A stretch of 6,870 bases of DNA from Clostridiales bacterium (GTDB lineage Bacteria > Bacillota > Sulfobacillia > UBA995 > UBA9673): positions 1 through 6,870 of the forward strand of contig DPMO01000179.1 in assembly GCA_003541445.1 (NCBI GenBank). The letters run 5' to 3'. How positions within the stretch are numbered: position 1 is the stretch's first letter; each line of letters begins with the position of its first letter. The notes below the pieces were generated by a model. The model made no database searches. It was not told the origin of the DNA and saw nothing but the letters and a program-made list of their open reading frames with translations. Made by a program: the position numbers and the translations under genes. This document shows positions 1-5,224 of the stretch, piece after piece.

Positions 1-792
1 CATCCCCGGCCCGGAGAGCTGCTCGACGTCTACCGCAGGGCCATGGCCGACGCCAGACGGTTCGTCGTCGAGCACGGCATCGTGGACCTGCCGCCCGGCG
101 AGGAGCTTATCGTCGAGGAGACACCGCCGTTCGCCCGACCCGTCATCCCCTACGCCGCGTACCTGCCGCCGGCACCCTTCGAGACCAAACAGCTCGGGCG
201 CTTCTGGGTCACGCCTGTGGATGAGACGGCTCCGGAGGAGGCTCAGAGGCGGCAGCTCCGCGACCACAACACCTACGGCATACCGGTGACAGCCCTCCAC
301 GAAGCCTATCCGGGCCATCATCTCCAGCTCTGCTGGTCCAACCGGCACCGGAGCGACCTCCGGAAGCTCTCCGACAGCACCCTCTTCGCCGAGGGCTGGG
401 CCTTCTACTGCGAGGAGCTCATGGAGGACCTGGGCTTCATCGCCGGTCCCGAGTACCGGCTCATCCGGCTCAAGGACCAGCTGTGGCGGGCCGGGCGCAT
501 CATCCTCGACGCGGCCCTGCACACGAGGGGGATGACCGTGGACGAGGCCGTGGACTTCTTCGTGACCAGGATCCACATGGAGCGTCCGAACGCCCTGGCG
601 GAGGTCAGGCGTTACACCGTCACGCCGACCCAGCCGATGAGCTACCTCATCGGCAAGCTGGAAATCCTCAAGCTCGTCGAGGACTACAAGGCCCGGAAGG
701 GCCCCGACTTCGACATGCGCACGTTCCACAACGAACTCTTGAGCCACGGGACGGTTCCGCCGGCCGTGGTGAGACGGATCATCCTCGGGTAG
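1..792 (+). CDS. DUF885 family zinc metallopeptidase, C-terminal part
   Basis: Only the last 263 codons are present; the frame is open from base 1, so the gene begins before the window (family members are usually about 550 residues). The family hallmark HEAYPGHHLQ starts at codon 100. It resembles the metal-binding HExxH of gluzincin peptidases, but with the PGHH spacing typical of DUF885. EGWAFYCEE follows, with its Glu at codon 131 as the probable third metal ligand. A PMSYLIGKLEI segment and a C-terminal LLSHGTVPP stretch also fit the family. DUF885 proteins are predicted metal-dependent peptidases or carboxypeptidases with few defined substrates, so the substrate here is unknown. The visible part has no membrane segment; a signal peptide would lie upstream. 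An internal ATG at 43 is not the real start, because the in-frame codons before it read on without a stop. Family assignment is confident, activity inferred. Confidence 0.93.
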   Translation, partial: HPRPGELLDVYRRAMADARRFVVEHGIVDLPPGEELIVEETPPFARPVIPYAAYLPPAPFETKQLGRFWVTPVDETAPEEAQRRQLRDHNTYGIPVTALHEAYPGHHLQLCWSNRHRSDLRKLSDSTLFAEGWAFYCEELMEDLGFIAGPEYRLIRLKDQLWRAGRIILDAALHTRGMTVDEAVDFFVTRIHMERPNALAEVRRYTVTPTQPMSYLIGKLEILKLVEDYKARKGPDFDMRTFHNELLSHGTVPPAVVRRIILG

Positions 793-802
793 ACAGTCCG
801 CG

Positions 803-819
803 GGCGGCCGCAGGCCGCC
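803..819 (+). other. strong GC hairpin between the peptidase and SHOCT-like genes
   Basis: GGCGGCC (803-809) and GGCCGCC (813-819) form a perfect 7-bp stem with a 3-nt GCA loop, starting 11 nt after the DUF885 stop. No T-run follows, so it is not a classical intrinsic terminator. It could be a weak or U-less terminator, an mRNA processing or stability element, or chance in GC-rich DNA. Confidence 0.4.
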
Positions 820-839
820 GGGACGGGGAGACGGCCCAG

Positions 840-1211
840 GTGGAACGAGAGAAGCTGACCATCCTGAAGATGATCGAGGAGGGGCGCGTGACGGCCGAGG
901 AAGGGCTCAGGCTCCTCGAGGTGCTGGAGGGCCCGGAGCGGCCGTCACCGCCCCGTGAGCCGCGGCGCCTCCGGCTCACGGTCACCGAGCTGGGGACCGG
1001 CCGGCGGCGCGTCCAGCTCAACGTGCCGGTGAGCCTCGTGGACCTGGGCCTGCGGGTGGCCGCCAGGTCGGCGAACCGGTTCATGCGGGTGGGGGGACAC
1101 CAGATCGACCTCGAGGCCGTCGCCGCGGCCATCCGGGAGGGTGGCGTGGGCCGCATCCTGGACCTCACCGACGAAGTCGAGAACGTCAGGGTCGAGGTCT
1201 TCCTTGAATAG
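840..1211 (+). CDS. SHOCT-like domain protein (YvlB N-terminal type)
   Basis: This is a 123-residue cytoplasmic protein. Residues 5-30 match the SHOCT-like helical hairpin found at the N-terminus of YvlB/DUF4097-type proteins and stand-alone in many Bacillota: KMIEEGRVTAEEGLRLLEVL. A Pro/Arg-rich linker (about 31-43) follows. The C-terminal part (44-123) starts with LRLTVTELGTGRRRVQLNVP and ends in a GRILDLTDEVENVRVEVFLE-type segment, as in other SHOCT-like proteins with a conserved beta-rich tail. The GTG at 840 was chosen because GGGGAG (825-830) sits 9 nt upstream and the SHOCT motif begins at once; upstream codons in this frame only shadow the peptidase gene. The gene lies 47 nt after the peptidase and its stop overlaps the next start, indicating translational coupling. 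Relatives co-occur with PspC and LiaF-like envelope-stress genes, which here lie 3.5 kb downstream. The molecular function is unknown. Confidence 0.85.
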   Translation: MEREKLTILKMIEEGRVTAEEGLRLLEVLEGPERPSPPREPRRLRLTVTELGTGRRRVQLNVPVSLVDLGLRVAARSANRFMRVGGHQIDLEAVAAAIREGGVGRILDLTDEVENVRVEVFLE

Positions 1212-2070
1212 GCGGGTGAAGGGCGCGAGAGGTCCCGGGCCCGCGGCCGGGGTGCGGCTCGTGGCTTTCGACCTTGACGGGACGTTGATAGGCCCGGACC
1301 TGGAACTCGATGACGAGGTCGTGGAGGCCGTGGCCGCCCTCAGGCGAAGGGGGGTCACGGTCATCATCGTCACCGGCCGCATGCATCGGTCGGCGGAGGC
1401 CTACGCACGGCATCTAGGGCTCGACGGGCTTCCCCTCGTGAGCTTCAACGGGGCCATGGTCCGGGTCGTCGGCCGGGACGAGACATGGTGGCACAGACCT
1501 ATCGCCGCGGCGCGGGCCGTGAGGGTCCTGGACTTCCTGGCCGAGCGGGGCCTGGAGCCCTTGGTGTTCGTGGGCGACGCTCTGTACGCCGGAGCTCCCG
1601 ACCCGGACCGGGACCGCCTCTACGCCCATATCTCGGGGGTGGAGCCCGAGCATGTCGGCGACCTGCGGGCTCATCTTCTCGGACCCCCGCGCCTTCAGCC
1701 GACGAAGATGATTCAGGTCGAAGACCCGGGGAGGATGCCCGGGCTCTACGCCGCGGCGCGGGCCCGCTTCGCGGGGGAGCTCGCCGTGACCACCTCGTAC
1801 CCCTTCTTCCTGGAGTTCATGCATAGCGACGTCGGCAAAGGGCTGGCCCTGGCCCGGGTCTGCCGGCGGCTGGGCGTCCGGCGGCAGGAGGTGGCGGCCT
1901 TCGGGGACGGGTTGAACGACCTGGACATGGTCAGGTGGGCCGGTCTCGGCGTGGCCATGGCCGGGGGGCCTCCGGAGCTGCTCGAGGCCGCCGACCGGGT
2001 GGTCGACGGGCCTCCCGGTCTGGGCGTGGTCCGGTTCCTGGAGGAGAACCTCCTTGGAGGGGATGGATAG
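1204..2070 (+). CDS. Cof-type HAD-IIB family phosphatase
   Basis: This is a predicted soluble Mg-dependent phosphohydrolase of the haloacid dehalogenase superfamily, 288 residues, a normal Cof/YidA length. Motif I is FDLDGTL with nucleophile Asp23 and acid/base Asp25. Motif II is IIVTGR with Thr57. The subclass IIB cap follows, opening with LVSFNGAMV. Motif III Lys212 lies in DVGKGLAL, and motif IV is FGDGLNDLDM with Asp235 and Asp239. All catalytic residues are present. Relatives dephosphorylate sugar phosphates, flavin or pyridoxal phosphates; substrate cannot be read from sequence. The start is uncertain: TTG 1204 overlaps the previous stop (TTGAATAG) and has GAGGT 5 nt upstream, GTG 1216 has no spaced Shine-Dalgarno, and GTG 1252 would start right at the conserved RLVAFDLDG. 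The 16-residue leader is Arg/Gly-rich. The glycerate kinase start lies 6 nt after the stop, so the two are probably co-transcribed. Confidence 0.92.
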   Translation: MNRRVKGARGPGPAAGVRLVAFDLDGTLIGPDLELDDEVVEAVAALRRRGVTVIIVTGRMHRSAEAYARHLGLDGLPLVSFNGAMVRVVGRDETWWHRPIAAARAVRVLDFLAERGLEPLVFVGDALYAGAPDPDRDRLYAHISGVEPEHVGDLRAHLLGPPRLQPTKMIQVEDPGRMPGLYAAARARFAGELAVTTSYPFFLEFMHSDVGKGLALARVCRRLGVRRQEVAAFGDGLNDLDMVRWAGLGVAMAGGPPELLEAADRVVDGPPGLGVVRFLEENLLGGDG

Positions 2071-2076
2071 CAGACC

Positions 2077-3300
2077 GTGCCCCTGAAGATAGTCGTCGCC
2101 CCGGCGTCCTTCAAGGGCAGTCTCACACCTGTCGCGGCGGCTGAGGCCGTCACCCGGGGGTTCAAGCGGGTTCTCCCTTCGGCCGAGGTGGCCGCCGTCC
2201 CCGTCGCGGACGGGGGCGAAGGGACGGTCGAGGTCCTTCGCCTGGCTCTGGGCGGCCGGACGAGGGCGGCCCTGGTGACGGGCCCGCTCGGCTCGGAGAC
2301 GGTCTCCGCGGGCTGGGCCGTCCTCGACGGCGGCGGCACGGCCGTCATCGAGATGGCCGCCGCGTCCGGCCTGCCGCTGGTTCCCCCGCAGCGCCGGGAC
2401 CCCATGGTCACCACGACCGCCGGGACGGGCGAGCTCATCAGGGAGGCTCTCGAGGCCGGCTGTCGGCACATCCTGGTCGGTCTCGGGGGGAGCGCCACCG
2501 TGGACGGGGGGCTGGGGGCGATGCGGGCCCTCGGGGCCGCCCTCTTGGACGCCGAGGGGCGGCCGGTCCCCCCGGGGGGGCGGGGCCTTCTGGAGCTGGC
2601 CCGCGTCGACGTCTCCGGCCTCGACCCTCGGCTGGCCCGGGTGAAGGTCACCGCGCTGTGTGACGTGGACAATCCTCTGCTCGGTCCGGACGGTGCGGCG
2701 CGGGTCTTCGGACCCCAGAAAGGCGCGGACGAGTCCGCCGTGGACCTTCTCGAGCGGGGTCTCGAGAACCTTGTGCAGGTGGTCCGCCGCGACCTCGGTC
2801 TCGGCTGGAACCTGGGGTCGCTTCCCGGTGGCGGGGCGGCCGGCGGCCTGGGTGCCGCCCTGGCGGCCTTCCTGGGAGCGGAGTTGGTCTCGGGAATCGA
2901 TTTCGTCATGAGGGCCACGGGGCTGCCGGAGAGGATTGCCTGGTCGGACCTTGTCGTGACCGGGGAAGGACAGCTCGACGGCCAGAGCCGGCGCGGCAAG
3001 GCGTGCGCCGGCGTGGCCCGTGAGGCGCGCCGGGCCGGACGTCCGGTCGTGGTCCTGACCGGCTCGGTCCGGGGCGAGGACGAGGCTGTTGCCGTCCTCG
3101 GTCTCGACGCCGTCCTCCCGGTCGTTCCCGGTCCGATGAGCCTGGTCCAGGCCATGGACGGGGCCGCCGTGCATGTGGAGGCCGCCGCAGCGAGGCTGGC
3201 CCGGCTCCTGGTGGTCGGGAGCCGTCTTGGTCCTGCTGGCGGTCCTGGCCGCGGCCCTGGCGGCGGCCCGGGTGGCGGGCCCGGTCCAGGTCCCTTCTAA
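2077..3300 (+). CDS. glycerate kinase, type 2 (GlxK/GarK family)
   Basis: This enzyme phosphorylates D-glycerate with ATP; family members of this type usually give 2-phosphoglycerate, feeding glycerate from glyoxylate, serine or sugar-acid breakdown into lower glycolysis. Family signatures run throughout: IVVAPASFKGSL at 5-16, PVADGGEGT at 42-50, GGSATVDGG around 137-145, CDVDNPLLGPDGAARVFGP from 195, the PGGGAAGGLG loop near 250-260, GEGQLDG at 296-302, and LPVVPGPMSL near the end. The start is GTG 2077: the HAD stop at 2068-2070 lies in the same frame and this is the first start codon after it. GGAGGGG (2056-2062) lies 14 nt upstream, slightly far. The protein has 407 residues against a usual 370-385. 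The excess is a Gly/Pro-rich tail (about 385-407) encoded by repetitive GGC/CCT/GGT codons. The last gene of the + cluster, it shares stop bases with the convergent gene. Confidence 0.95.
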   Translation: MPLKIVVAPASFKGSLTPVAAAEAVTRGFKRVLPSAEVAAVPVADGGEGTVEVLRLALGGRTRAALVTGPLGSETVSAGWAVLDGGGTAVIEMAAASGLPLVPPQRRDPMVTTTAGTGELIREALEAGCRHILVGLGGSATVDGGLGAMRALGAALLDAEGRPVPPGGRGLLELARVDVSGLDPRLARVKVTALCDVDNPLLGPDGAARVFGPQKGADESAVDLLERGLENLVQVVRRDLGLGWNLGSLPGGGAAGGLGAALAAFLGAELVSGIDFVMRATGLPERIAWSDLVVTGEGQLDGQSRRGKACAGVAREARRAGRPVVVLTGSVRGEDEAVAVLGLDAVLPVVPGPMSLVQAMDGAAVHVEAAAARLARLLVVGSRLGPAGGPGRGPGGGPGGGPGPGPF

Positions 3301-3626
3301 CCACCGCTTCCGAGGACGGCGCCCACAGCCCAGGCCAGGGCCTGAGCGAACAGGAAGGCCCAGAGGAACGGGGCGAAGCCCCGGTAGGGCCACAGAAGCC
3401 GCGGCCTGGCGCCGCCCGGCCGGGGTTCGAGACGGCGGGAGCCCCGCGAGCGCACGGCTTCGACCAGCCCGCCCAGGTACAGGGGCAGGCCCACCGTCAG
3501 CCGCAGGACGGTGGCGAGGGTCCTCGTCCTGCGCCGGTAGGGGGCTGACGCGGCCACGGCGAGGAAGAACCAGACGAGTCCGGCCAGGGTCCAGGTCCAG
3601 GCGCCCGGTCCGAAAGACAGCGTCAA
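3297..3626 (-). CDS. small multi-pass membrane protein of unknown function
   Basis: I do not recognise a family for this 109-residue protein. Hydrophobic stretches at about 9-28 (TLAGLVWFFLAVAASAP), 38-56 (LATVLRLTVGLPLYLGGLV) and 85-106 (FAPFLWAFLFAQALAWAVG) suggest three membrane helices. They are joined by an Arg-rich segment (YRRRTRTL) and an Arg/Pro-rich loop around 60-80, which by the positive-inside rule are probably cytoplasmic. The start is a TTG that overlaps the stop of the upstream phospholipase-like gene (TTGA, 4 nt). GGAGGAG (complement of 3635-3641) sits 8 nt before it, so translation is almost certainly coupled to that gene. This supports reality despite the lack of homology. 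The TAG stop overlaps the TAA stop of glycerate kinase on the other strand. A partner role for the phospholipase-like protein is inferred only from the coupling. Confidence 0.7.
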   Translation of the reverse strand: MTLSFGPGAWTWTLAGLVWFFLAVAASAPYRRRTRTLATVLRLTVGLPLYLGGLVEAVRSRGSRRLEPRPGGARPRLLWPYRGFAPFLWAFLFAQALAWAVGAVLGSGG

Positions 3627-4435
3627 GGGCCTTGCTCCTCCTCTCCTCCAGGGGCCGCCCCGGCCAGGGTGAAGAAGAGGTGGAGGAAGCCCGCCAGGTG
3701 CCTGACGGCAGCCGGCACGAGCCGGGCGGCGGTAGGGGCGAAGTGCTTGTCGTATCCGGGGTGGCGGCAGGCGTCGAGGTGGCGGTCATACCACGGCAGG
3801 GCCTCGTGGGCGGCCAGGTCGACCCAGTCCCGGACATTGCGCCAGTCGAGGACGTGGGGGACGCGGTGGCGGTCCCCTTCTGGGCGGTAGACGGCCCGCC
3901 AGCGGTAGACGCCGCCCGAGGAGGGGGCGAAATCGCGCCACCGCCCGTCCTCCTCAAGCCAGGCCTCGTAGACGCCGTGGCCGCACCCGGCGACTCCTGC
4001 CGCGTGATGGGGAACCCAGCAGTCGGCCAGGAGGTGGGCGGCGCGTCCGAGCTCGTAGGCCGCCGCGGCCCGGTCGGGCCCGCGGGCCGGGATCCGTCTG
4101 CCGGCCGGCCCCGGGGTGCCGGAAGCCCCCGCCCGCCAGAGCCTGAGGGCGTCCTTCACCAAGTCTTCCACCACGGTGGCGGCCGAGAGGCACACGCCGC
4201 CGTAGCCGCGGTGGGACCATGGATGGTGGAAATGGTAGGGGTGGAGGACATAGCCGCCCGAGGCGGGGTAGTCGGCGTCCACCGTGCCCTGGAGCAGGTG
4301 TTCGCCGAGCGAGGCGGGAACGGGACGGCGGCGGCCGCCGGCGGCTCCGCGGCGCCTCGCCGGGAAGGCCGGACCGCCGCGGGTCGGCAGGCCGAGCAGG
4401 CGGGGAAGGTAGTCCAGCCCGTCCGCATCGGCCAC
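3623..4435 (-). CDS. zinc-dependent phospholipase C-like protein, 5' end uncertain
   Basis: The protein resembles the trinuclear-zinc phospholipase C / S1-P1 nuclease fold (Clostridium alpha-toxin, Bacillus cereus PLC). Numbered from GTG 4435, the ligand cluster is AHLLADCWVPHH with His134, Asp138 and His144, followed by GHGVYE with His153 and Glu157. This reproduces the HxxxD-x5-H ... HxxxE pattern of alpha-toxin. VDADYP (about 52-57) and YHFHHPW (His68) match the earlier Asp and His ligands. The enzyme would hydrolyse a phospholipid or other phosphodiester; the substrate is unproven. No signal peptide is visible. GTG 4435 is the first usable start in this frame, yet the frame stays open and family-like upstream to 4519 (TLWAAPDHASLLTAAVEVAD), where Trp and His would supply the N-terminal zinc ligands. 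That extension has no ATG, GTG or TTG and ends at an in-frame TGA (4520-4522). The true start is therefore unresolved. The small membrane-protein gene is coupled downstream. Confidence 0.75.
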   Translation of the reverse strand: MADADGLDYLPRLLGLPTRGGPAFPARRRGAAGGRRRPVPASLGEHLLQGTVDADYPASGGYVLHPYHFHHPWSHRGYGGVCLSAATVVEDLVKDALRLWRAGASGTPGPAGRRIPARGPDRAAAAYELGRAAHLLADCWVPHHAAGVAGCGHGVYEAWLEEDGRWRDFAPSSGGVYRWRAVYRPEGDRHRVPHVLDWRNVRDWVDLAAHEALPWYDRHLDACRHPGYDKHFAPTAARLVPAAVRHLAGFLHLFFTLAGAAPGGEEEQGP

Positions 4436-4640
4436 CTCGACGGCGGCTGTGAGCAGGGAGGCGTGGTCGGGTGCGGCCCAGAGAGTCCCGGGCCGGGGAC
4501 GGGGTCGGACCGTCGGCGCTCAACTCCCTTCTCCGCCGGCGGCCTGCGCCGCGGGCGCCCGTGCGCCCGATGCCCAGTGTAGTCGGCGCGCTCCCCGCGC
4601 GTTACGGAGCCGCGGCCGGAGGGCCCGGCGGCAGCGGGGA

Positions 4641-4667
4641 GGGAACCTTGCAGACCCGACCCACGTT
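4641..4667 (+). promoter_or_regulatory. candidate ECF sigma (SigE-type) promoter for the PspC/LiaF-like operon
   Basis: GGGAACC (4641-4647), a 16-nt spacer, then CGTT (4664-4667) matches the GGAAC -35 / CGTT -10 architecture of envelope-stress ECF sigma factors such as mycobacterial SigE; the E. coli sigma-E -35 (GGAACTT) is also close. Transcription would begin near 4674, giving a leader of about 60 nt before the GTG at 4736. An overlapping sigma-70 reading (TTGCAG 4648-4653, N17, CATGAA 4671-4676) has a poor -10. The prediction rests on motif match plus the stress-type genes downstream; no sigma factor gene is in the window. Confidence 0.45.
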
Positions 4668-4670
4668 CTG

Positions 4671-4690
4671 CATGAAGGGGCATGAAAGGG
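4671..4690 (+). repeat. tandem decamer repeat in the PspC leader
   Basis: CATGAAGGGG (4671-4680) is followed directly by CATGAAAGGG (4681-4690), identical at 9 of 10 bases, then by more purine-rich sequence. It lies just downstream of the candidate -10 box, so it would fall at or just after the transcription start. It may be a binding site or simple purine-rich drift. Confidence 0.35.
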
Positions 4691-4722
4691 AAGGAAGGCA
4701 TAAGGTTGGTTCTGGACTGGAC

Positions 4723-4729
4723 GGGAGGT
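4723..4729 (+). promoter_or_regulatory. Shine-Dalgarno that fixes the PspC start
   Basis: GGGAGGT lies 6 nt before GTG 4736 and decides that start over the upstream in-frame ATG at 4682. The ATG would add 18 residues (beginning MKGKEGIRLV) unlike PspC proteins, which normally begin with a short basic segment such as KKLYRSR. Confidence 0.75.
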
Positions 4730-4735
4730 ATCGGG

Positions 4736-5221
4736 GTGGCCAAGAAGCTGTATCGTTCGAGACGCGAACGCATCCTCGGCGGCGTGGCCGGAGGGCTGGC
4801 GGAGTACTTCGACGTGGACGTCACCCTCGTCCGCCTGGCCTGGGTCATGGTCGCCCTCGCCGGCGGTTTCGGGCTCCTTGCCTACATCGCCGCCTGGGTC
4901 ATCATGCCTGAGGAGCCCGAGGCCGAGCGCAGGAGCCGGGCCCACGCCGCGGAGGGCGGGGAGCCGGAGGTCGTCGTGCCCGAGGTGGAGGATGCCGGGG
5001 AGGAGGCGGACCCGGGGACTTCCGCCCAGACCGAGGAGCGGGGGGCCGAAGCCCGCGGCCGGAGCTGGTTCTTCGGACTCTTGCTCGTGGCTTTAGGTTT
5101 CTATCTCTTGGTCCAGAACCTCGTGCCCGAGCTCCAGCTGGCCAAGTTCTGGCCGGTGGCCCTCATCCTCCTGGGAGGGCTCATCCTGGCGGGTGCTTTC
5201 GGACGCTCGAAGGAGGAGTGA
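4736..5221 (+). CDS. PspC domain membrane protein with C-terminal LiaF-type transmembrane module
   Basis: This 161-residue inner-membrane protein is predicted to take part in sensing or adapting to envelope stress. The PspC domain spans residues 3-58: KKLYRSRRERILGGVAGGLA, then the DVDVTLVRLAWV helix and a membrane segment ending YIAAWVIMP. An acidic linker (about 59-105, Glu-rich) is probably disordered. The C-terminal half (about 110-156) has two helices, FFGLLLVALGFYLLVQNLVP and WPVALILLGGLILAGAF. They are joined by a short loop in the NL...WP...L pattern of the LiaI/LiaF transmembrane module (DUF5668-like). PspC proteins in proteobacteria partner PspA and PspB; in Bacillota they often stand beside LiaF-like genes, as here. 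The LiaF-like start follows the TGA after one codon (3 nt) in the same frame, with AGGAGGAG (5211-5218) inside the end of this gene, so the pair is co-translated. An ECF-type promoter lies upstream. Confidence 0.92.
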   Translation: MAKKLYRSRRERILGGVAGGLAEYFDVDVTLVRLAWVMVALAGGFGLLAYIAAWVIMPEEPEAERRSRAHAAEGGEPEVVVPEVEDAGEEADPGTSAQTEERGAEARGRSWFFGLLLVALGFYLLVQNLVPELQLAKFWPVALILLGGLILAGAFGRSKEE

Positions 5222-5224
5222 GAG

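Larger units (their letters stand above)
4436..4735. promoter_or_regulatory. divergent control region between the phospholipase-like and PspC genes
   Basis: This 300-nt stretch separates two divergent starts, although 4436-4519 is probably the unstarted 5' part of the phospholipase-like frame. On the minus strand, TACACT (complement of 4576-4581) fits a sigma-70 -10 box at four of six bases, without a convincing -35. GGAG (complement of 4531-4534) lies 7 nt before a TTG at 4523-4521 in a frame shifted from the conserved one. GCGCG/CGCGC (4586-4590, 4596-4600) can form a 5-bp hairpin. On the plus strand there is an ECF-like promoter and two near-identical decamers at 4671-4690. No RNA gene or riboswitch is recognisable. 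Confidence 0.5.

Noticed and set aside
1141..1203. N-terminal extension of the HAD phosphatase into the SHOCT-like gene
   Set aside because: These codons lie within the conserved C-terminal coding region of the SHOCT-like protein and encode a non-family sequence; TTG 1204 has a ribosome site and overlaps the stop in the usual coupled way.
3266..3283. GGCCC...GGGCC inverted repeat as a terminator for glycerate kinase
   Set aside because: It lies within the coding tail, has no T-run, and arises from the repeated GGC/CCC codons, so it is not credible as a dedicated terminator.
1414..3957. An 847-codon open frame on the minus strand across the HAD, glycerate kinase and minus-strand genes
   Set aside because: It is antisense to two genes with full family signatures and out of frame with the minus-strand genes it overlaps. 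Its Arg/Pro/Gly/Ala-heavy translation shows no domain or helix pattern. Long antisense frames are expected in DNA this rich in GC.
3173..4582. A 469-codon plus-strand frame over the glycerate kinase tail and the minus-strand pair
   Set aside because: It is antisense to a protein with intact zinc-ligand motifs. The only protein-like part is a Leu/Ala stretch produced by the low-complexity tail DNA, and there is no ribosome site at its start.
4648..4676. Sigma-70 promoter TTGCAG-N17-CATGAA for the PspC gene
   Set aside because: The -10 matches only three of six consensus bases and overlaps a better ECF-type match; kept only as an alternative reading.
4682..4735. Longer PspC protein starting at ATG 4682
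   Set aside because: The extra 18 residues do not resemble PspC N-termini, while GTG 4736 has GGGAGGT at ideal spacing and begins with the conserved KKLYRSR segment.
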